DNA of 57,947 nucleotides from Armatimonadota bacterium (GTDB lineage: Bacteria > Armatimonadota > UBA5829 > JAUSEB01), in the NCBI GenBank assembly GCA_030649165.1, contig JAUSGG010000161.1:1-57947 (forward strand). The letters are read 5' to 3'. This document shows positions 53,732 to 57,947 of the stretch, in pieces (position 1 is the first letter of the stretch; every line of letters begins with the position of its first letter). Both the position numbers and the translations under genes were made by a program. The notes under the pieces are model-generated. The model worked only from the letters and a program-made list of their open reading frames with translations, ran no database searches and was not told where the DNA came from.

Positions 53732-54877
53732 CTACCTCGACGAGGTGGTCGTGGAGATCATCTTCTTCAACTCGTCCGGGTTCATCGCCCGGAGCATCGC
53801 CTCTTCGTAGGTAATGATCCCCTTGCAATATAGCTCGCGCAGATGCTGGTCCATCGTCTGCATACCGATGTTTCCGCTGGTCTGTATGATTGACGTTATC
53901 TGGTGGGTTTTGCCTTCCCGGATCAGGTTCCGGACGGCCGCACTGGCTATCATTATCTCCATTGCGCAGACGCGGCCCGGCATACCGGCGCGCGGCAAAA
54001 GCTGCTGGCAAAGGACAGCTTCCAGGTTGTTTGAAAGCTGCACGCGAATCTGCTCCTGCTGACCCGGTGGAAACACGTCGATAATGCGGTCCACCGTCTG
54101 GGCGGCGCTGTTCGTGTGCAGGGTCGATAGAACGAGGTGACCGGTTTCCGCGCAAGTGATCGCGGTGCCTATGGTGTCCGGGTCCCGCATCTCGCCGACC
54201 AGTATGACATCCGGATCTTCGCGTAACGCGGCGCGCAGCGCGTTGCTGAAGGTCTTGGTATCGGCCAACAGCTCCCTTTGGTTGATGATGCTGTACTTAT
54301 GATTGTGCAGGTACTCGATCGGGTCCTCGATGCTGATGATGTGCAGACTGCGTTCGTTGTTCATCTGATTGATCATCGCGGCGAGGCTGGTGGACTTGCC
54401 GCTTCCGGTGGGTCCCGTTACCAGGATGAGGCCGCGCGGACGGCGGGTGAGGTCTTCCAGGACGAGTGGGAGATTGAGATCGCGAATGGTGGGTATCTTG
54501 GCCGGTATCAGGCGGAAGGCCGACGCGACGTTTCCCTTGTCTTTGTAGATATTGACTCTGAACCGGGCCGCTTTGCCCAGGGAGTATGAGAAGTCCAACT
54601 CCAGATCGCTTTCGAACCTCTGGATTTGCTCGTCGCTGAGGATGTCGTACATCAGCCGGATGGTATCCAGCGGCGCGAGTTTTGTGTAGTTCAGCGGCGT
54701 GAGCTGGCCATCTATACGCAGAATCGGGGGGACGCCCACGCAAAGGTGGAGATCCGACGATCCTTTGTCGACCACGGCCTTAAGCAGTTCGTCTACGTGG
54801 ATATCTTCAACGGGGACGGGCTGCGCGGCCCGTTTCTGCTGCCCCGCTCCCTGGACATGGGTTGTTGCTTCCTGCAC
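53732..54877 (-). CDS. pilT: PilT twitching-motility retraction ATPase
   Basis: The 381-aa protein has the PilT N-domain (about 30-130), the Walker A motif GPTGSGKST, the Asp box IEDPIEY, the Walker B motif DPDVILVGEMRD, and TGHLVLSTLHTNSA. It ends with the PilT-specific RNLIREGKTHQ. It powers pilus retraction, so twitching motility or DNA uptake by retraction is possible. GTG 54877 is chosen because GGAGG stands 7 bases upstream; the frame upstream crosses family D repeats. The stop codon is directly followed by a family D hairpin. Confidence 0.96.
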   Translation of the reverse strand: MQEATTHVQGAGQQKRAAQPVPVEDIHVDELLKAVVDKGSSDLHLCVGVPPILRIDGQLTPLNYTKLAPLDTIRLMYDILSDEQIQRFESDLELDFSYSLGKAARFRVNIYKDKGNVASAFRLIPAKIPTIRDLNLPLVLEDLTRRPRGLILVTGPTGSGKSTSLAAMINQMNNERSLHIISIEDPIEYLHNHKYSIINQRELLADTKTFSNALRAALREDPDVILVGEMRDPDTIGTAITCAETGHLVLSTLHTNSAAQTVDRIIDVFPPGQQEQIRVQLSNNLEAVLCQQLLPRAGMPGRVCAMEIMIASAAVRNLIREGKTHQITSIIQTSGNIGMQTMDQHLRELYCKGIITYEEAMLRAMNPDELKKMISTTTSSR

Positions 54878-54903
54878 TGTGGAGCCTCCGAATGGTACTG
54901 TTC

Positions 54904-54983
54904 GGGCGAACACAAGGTTCGCTCCTACACGATTGGCGAAGACAAAGTTCGGGCGAACACAAGGCGAACACAAGGTTCGCCCC
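54904..54983. repeat. Family D hairpins between pilB and pilT
   Basis: GGGCGAACACAAGGTTCGC is present at 54904 and again, partly duplicated, at 54951-54983. The arms GGGCGAAC/GTTCGCCC form an 8-bp stem. The copies fill the short gap behind the pilB stop codon. Confidence 0.85.
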
Positions 54984-54990
54984 TACGTGA

Positions 54991-56739
54991 TTAGTGACCC
55001 GCTGTGAATACGACCCTCATTACTTCTTCCGGTGTGGTGATGCCTTCGAGAACTTTCCACAGACCGTCTTCCTTGAGCTCGTGCATACCGTTTGCTTTTG
55101 CCGCTTCGCGGATATCGGCCAGAGGGGCGCGGCGCACGACCAATTCGGCGATCTCATCGTTAATCCGCATAAGCTCATAGATGCCGATTCGTCCTTTGTA
55201 GCCGGTGTGGCGGCAGGCCTCGCAGCCCTGGCCGCGATACAAGGTAACCTCGTCATCAGGATTGTTGGGTTTGAAGCCGAAGCGGCTCAACTCCGCGGTG
55301 GGAACCTGGAAGGGAACCTTGCAGTTGGAGCAATTGCGCCGGGCCAGGCGTTGAGCCAGGACACCGATAACGGTCGCCGAGATCAAATACGGCTCGACGC
55401 CCATGTCGACCATGCGATAGACGGCGGACGGGGCATCGTTTGTGTGCAGCGTCGAAAGCACCAGGTGTCCGGTCAGCGAGGCTTCGACAGCGATTTCGGC
55501 TGTTTCCAGGTCTCGCATTTCACCGACCATGATTATATCGGGGTCCTGCCGGAGGAAACTGCGCAGGGCGGTGGCGAAAGTCAGACCCGCTTTTCTGTTG
55601 ACCTGGACCTGCGAAATGCCGCCCAACTGGTATTCGACGGGGTCCTCGATTGTGATTATGTTCTTCTCCACGGAATTGATCTTGTGGAGAACTGAATACT
55701 GAGTTGTGGTTTTCCCGCTTCCCGTTGGCCCCGTGCTCAGGAACATTCCGTTCGGCTGTATTGTGAGTTCCTCGATCTGGGCCTGGTCCTCGGGGGAGAA
55801 TCCCAGCTTGGACATTCCCAGCAGCACGCTGGATTTGTCCAGGATTCTCATGACTATCTTTTCGCCGTAGATGGTGGGCAGGCAGGAGACGCGCATATCG
55901 TAGTCCTTGCCTTCGTGGCGGATCGGTATGCGTCCGTCCTGCGGCACGCGCCGCTCGGCGATGTTCATCTCGGCCATGATCTTCAGCCTGGAGATGAGAG
56001 GCGCCTGGATATACTTGGGCACGCTCATAGTCTCGTGCAGAACGCCGTCGATGCGGTATCTGACACGAACGCCGCGGCGATCGGGTTCGACGTGGATGTC
56101 ACTTGCGCCGTCTCGAATGGCCTGAAGGATGACCGTGTGCGCGATGCGAATAATGGGGGCCTCTTCGGCCACCTTCGTCATCGCCTCGACGTCTTCGTCG
56201 CTGGTGTCCTCTCGCGCGCCATAGGAGGCGATCAAGGCGCTGATATTGGAGTCGGGCGCCATGGAAGGAGATGTCATACCGACGGGGACGGGAAGACCAT
56301 CCTCTCCCGCGCGGTAATTGCGCCGAATGGCGTCCTGTATGTCTTCTTCCGTGGCGAGAGCGGGGATGATCTGGCAGCCCGTGGTCAGGCGCAGGTCCTG
56401 CATTGCGATGGGGTTATTCGGGTCGGCGATGGCGACTATCAACTTCGTGCCGTTTTTGGAGATGGCGATCAGGTTATGCTGCTTCGCCATACGTTCGGGG
56501 ACTACGTTGACGGCGGCTTGGTCGACACGGGCTGTGTTGAGATCGACGAACTGCACGCCCATGACCTCGGCGCGGGCCTTCGTGACCTGCTTGTCGGTAG
56601 CGAACCCCAAGTCGGCTATAATCCGGCCTATATCCCCGGGCGCGCTTCTCTGCACCTCCCTGGCCTGAGCCAATTGCTCCGGCGCGATCGCCTTATGAGC
56701 AACCAGCAGCTCACCAATATCTTTTCTCGTCATAACCAC
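54991..56739 (-). CDS. pilB: PilB/GspE-type pilus extension ATPase
   Basis: The 582-aa protein has an N-terminal MshEN/GspE-N domain (about 5-150). A GspE ATPase domain follows, with Walker A GPTGSGKTTT, Asp box IEDPVEYQLGG, Walker B DPDIIMVGEMRD, and LSTLHTNDAPSA. A tetracysteine zinc site (CSNCKVPF and CEACRHTGYKG) completes it. All catalytic elements are present. It energises pilus extension. GTG 56739 or ATG 56733 may be the start. The gap to aroE (156 bp) contains a family of ATCAGCT and GTTGAAG short repeats. Confidence 0.96.
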   Translation of the reverse strand: MVMTRKDIGELLVAHKAIAPEQLAQAREVQRSAPGDIGRIIADLGFATDKQVTKARAEVMGVQFVDLNTARVDQAAVNVVPERMAKQHNLIAISKNGTKLIVAIADPNNPIAMQDLRLTTGCQIIPALATEEDIQDAIRRNYRAGEDGLPVPVGMTSPSMAPDSNISALIASYGAREDTSDEDVEAMTKVAEEAPIIRIAHTVILQAIRDGASDIHVEPDRRGVRVRYRIDGVLHETMSVPKYIQAPLISRLKIMAEMNIAERRVPQDGRIPIRHEGKDYDMRVSCLPTIYGEKIVMRILDKSSVLLGMSKLGFSPEDQAQIEELTIQPNGMFLSTGPTGSGKTTTQYSVLHKINSVEKNIITIEDPVEYQLGGISQVQVNRKAGLTFATALRSFLRQDPDIIMVGEMRDLETAEIAVEASLTGHLVLSTLHTNDAPSAVYRMVDMGVEPYLISATVIGVLAQRLARRNCSNCKVPFQVPTAELSRFGFKPNNPDDEVTLYRGQGCEACRHTGYKGRIGIYELMRINDEIAELVVRRAPLADIREAAKANGMHELKEDGLWKVLEGITTPEEVMRVVFTAGH

Positions 56740-56814
56740 TGCCGCACCTATAGGACTTCAAGAAGATTATACCACAGCGGGCCGGGCCGCTTTAGCAGAC
56801 TGTTGAAATGGGAA

Positions 56815-56860
56815 GCTATCAGCTATCAGCTTTCAGCCAGTTGAAGGTTGAAAGTTGAAT
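56815..56860. repeat. Heptad repeats (ATCAGCT and GTTGAAG types) before pilB
   Basis: CTATCAGCTATCAGCTTTCAG is followed by AGTTGAAGGTTGAAAGTTGA. Both have a 7-base period and lie between aroE and pilB. They belong to the same class as the arrays elsewhere, with different unit sequences. Confidence 0.7.
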
Positions 56861-56895
56861 GATCCGGATTTCGCCCTTACGCTAACCCACGGCGC

Positions 56896-57759
56896 TCAGC
56901 GCGCGCTCATTTCCTCCAACACTGCGTTCTCCATTGTCTCTACCGGCGGGTCGATGCCGGTCCACATTTTGAATGAGGCCGCCCCCTGGTAAACCAGCAT
57001 TTTCAGCCCGCATATCGCCGTCGCTCCGGCCTTTTCGGCCTCGGCGATCAGTTTCGTTCGAAGCGGGTTGTAAACGAGATCGTAGACGAATAATCCCGAA
57101 TGGAGCAAATCCTCCGGGCAGGGAACGGCATCCGTATCCGGCCACATGCCGACTGACGTACAGTTGACCAGCAGGTCCGCCCCTTCGACAGCTTCTCTCA
57201 AACTATCCGGTCTCAGCGATGTGGCCCGCACGCTGTCCGGCGAAGTCACTTCGTTGATCCGCTTCGCCAGTTCCTCTCCGCGCTCGACCGTGCGGTTCGC
57301 CACAACGACAGACGCGCCGTGAGTCACCAGGGCATATAACACTGCCCTGGCCGAACCTCCGGCGCCGATTACGACGGCTTTCTTGCCTCTGACATCGGCT
57401 CCGGCCGCGCTGAGCGCCTGCATGAAACCTCTGCCGTCAGCGCTCTCGCCGAGCAGCCGTCCATCCCTGTTGATTATCGTATTGACCGATCCGATGAGCC
57501 TTGCTTCATGCGATATCTCATCGAGAAACGGGATCACGTTTTCCTTATGCGGGATCGTTACGTTGACCCCAACTATACCGAGCGCCCTTATGGCGCGGAC
57601 CGCGCTCTCCAGGTCCGCGGGGTCAACGTCGAAAGCGAGATAAGCGTAATCCAGACCGAGCTCTCTCAGCGCAGCGTTGTGCATCACGGGGGACAGGCTG
57701 TGTCCTATCGGGTGGCCGAACACTCCCAGAAGCCTTGTGTGTCCTGTTATGCGCTTCAA
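56896..57759 (-). CDS. aroE: Shikimate dehydrogenase
   Basis: The predicted 287-aa protein starts at TTG 57759, behind AAAGGAG. It has GHPIGHSLSPVMHNAAL, the catalytic lysine in NVTIPHKENV, the NADP site VVIGAGGSARAVLYALV, NRTVERG and the C-terminal GLKMLVYQGAASFKMW. It reduces 3-dehydroshikimate in the shikimate pathway. It overlaps the yqeG stop by 3 bp (TTG over TGA). The yqeG-aroE pair is known in Firmicutes; here it heads the pil motor cluster. Confidence 0.95.
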   Translation of the reverse strand: MKRITGHTRLLGVFGHPIGHSLSPVMHNAALRELGLDYAYLAFDVDPADLESAVRAIRALGIVGVNVTIPHKENVIPFLDEISHEARLIGSVNTIINRDGRLLGESADGRGFMQALSAAGADVRGKKAVVIGAGGSARAVLYALVTHGASVVVANRTVERGEELAKRINEVTSPDSVRATSLRPDSLREAVEGADLLVNCTSVGMWPDTDAVPCPEDLLHSGLFVYDLVYNPLRTKLIAEAEKAGATAICGLKMLVYQGAASFKMWTGIDPPVETMENAVLEEMSAR

Positions 57760-57947
57760 GCTCGCTCCTTTCTTTCTGACTGCGACGGCTTCGGCTTTGT
57801 TCCCAGCAATCCCTTTCTGCGGAGCCAGAAAAGAAGCAGCCACTCCACGATCCGGCTGAGTTTGGTGCCGATGAACTCGCGTGGGTGCATCGGTGGGACA
57901 AGAATGGTGTAAAGCCCTGCCCTGTTGCCGCCGAAAATGTCGGTCAG
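57756..57947 (-). CDS. yqeG: YqeG family HAD-IIIA phosphatase, C-terminal part (cut by the window edge)
   Basis: The 63 residues in frame begin LTDIFGGNRAGLYTILVPP and continue HPREFIGTKLSRIVEWLLLF, then a basic tail RRKGLLGTKPKPSQSERKER. The TDIFGGNRAGLYTILV stretch is the hallmark C-terminal motif of YqeG proteins. The N-terminal HAD aspartates lie beyond the window. It would be the first gene of the yqeG-aroE-pilB series. Role in other bacteria: HAD-like phosphatase, some members acting on phosphatidylglycerophosphate. Confidence 0.85.
   Translation of the reverse strand: MTDIFGGNRAGLYTILVPPMHPREFIGTKLSRIVEWLLLFWLRRKGLLGTKPKPSQSERKERA

Overview
The window is a GC-rich bacterial chromosome segment with dense, mostly single-direction operons. 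It holds no rRNA, tRNA, CRISPR array or transposase that I can see. The gene set points to an Armatimonadota-like or neighbouring diderm lineage: two type IV pilus (T4P) loci with a secretin, H-X-DG-type prepilins, a golvesin-like/PQQ propeller protein, DUF4900-like and DUF5069 proteins, and a UPF0182 membrane protein. This placement is an inference from gene content, not a phylogeny.

Layout. Positions 485-1615 (+) carry a URO-D family protein. Positions 1659-27146 (-), read right to left, form one long run. It starts with a giant two-propeller surface protein, then pilM, pilN, pilO, a PilP-like protein, a secretin-N-domain/Gly-rich protein, the PilQ-like secretin, aroB and a small membrane protein. 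It continues with a DUF362 protein, a PASTA Ser/Thr kinase, rpe, a membrane protein, ribD-ribE-ribBA-ribH, an HtrA protease, a YfcE-like phosphoesterase and pgeF. Positions 28391-36541 (+) carry a UPF0182 protein, accB, hom, a GxxExxY protein, thrC and purC; a DUF5069 gene lies on the opposite strand at 31609-31950. Positions 36717-57947 (-), again right to left, carry partial yqeG, aroE, pilB, pilT, pilC, pilD, two prepilins, PilV-, PilW- and PilX-like minor pilins and a 1484-aa PilY1-like PQQ/NHL propeller protein, followed by an unknown membrane protein.

Together the two pil loci encode an almost complete T4P machine: motor ATPases PilB and PilT, platform PilC, peptidase PilD, alignment complex PilM/N/O/P, secretin, two pilins, minor pilins and tip proteins. 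The most novel part is the tip. The minor pilins (581, 555 and 906 aa) are several times the usual size. They occupy the pilV-pilW-pilX-pilY1 positions in order. They share a short IDYxxGxIxF...VSY module with the propeller protein of their own operon and with the giant propeller protein that heads the pilM operon.

The second unusual theme is intergenic repeats. There are heptanucleotide tandem arrays (GTGAGCA, GTTGAAG, ATCAGCT and GGTTGTC types), several hairpin families and one MITE-like palindrome. Some arrays begin exactly at gene ends and provide the stop codon, and one has been absorbed into the leader peptide of the PilX-like pilin.
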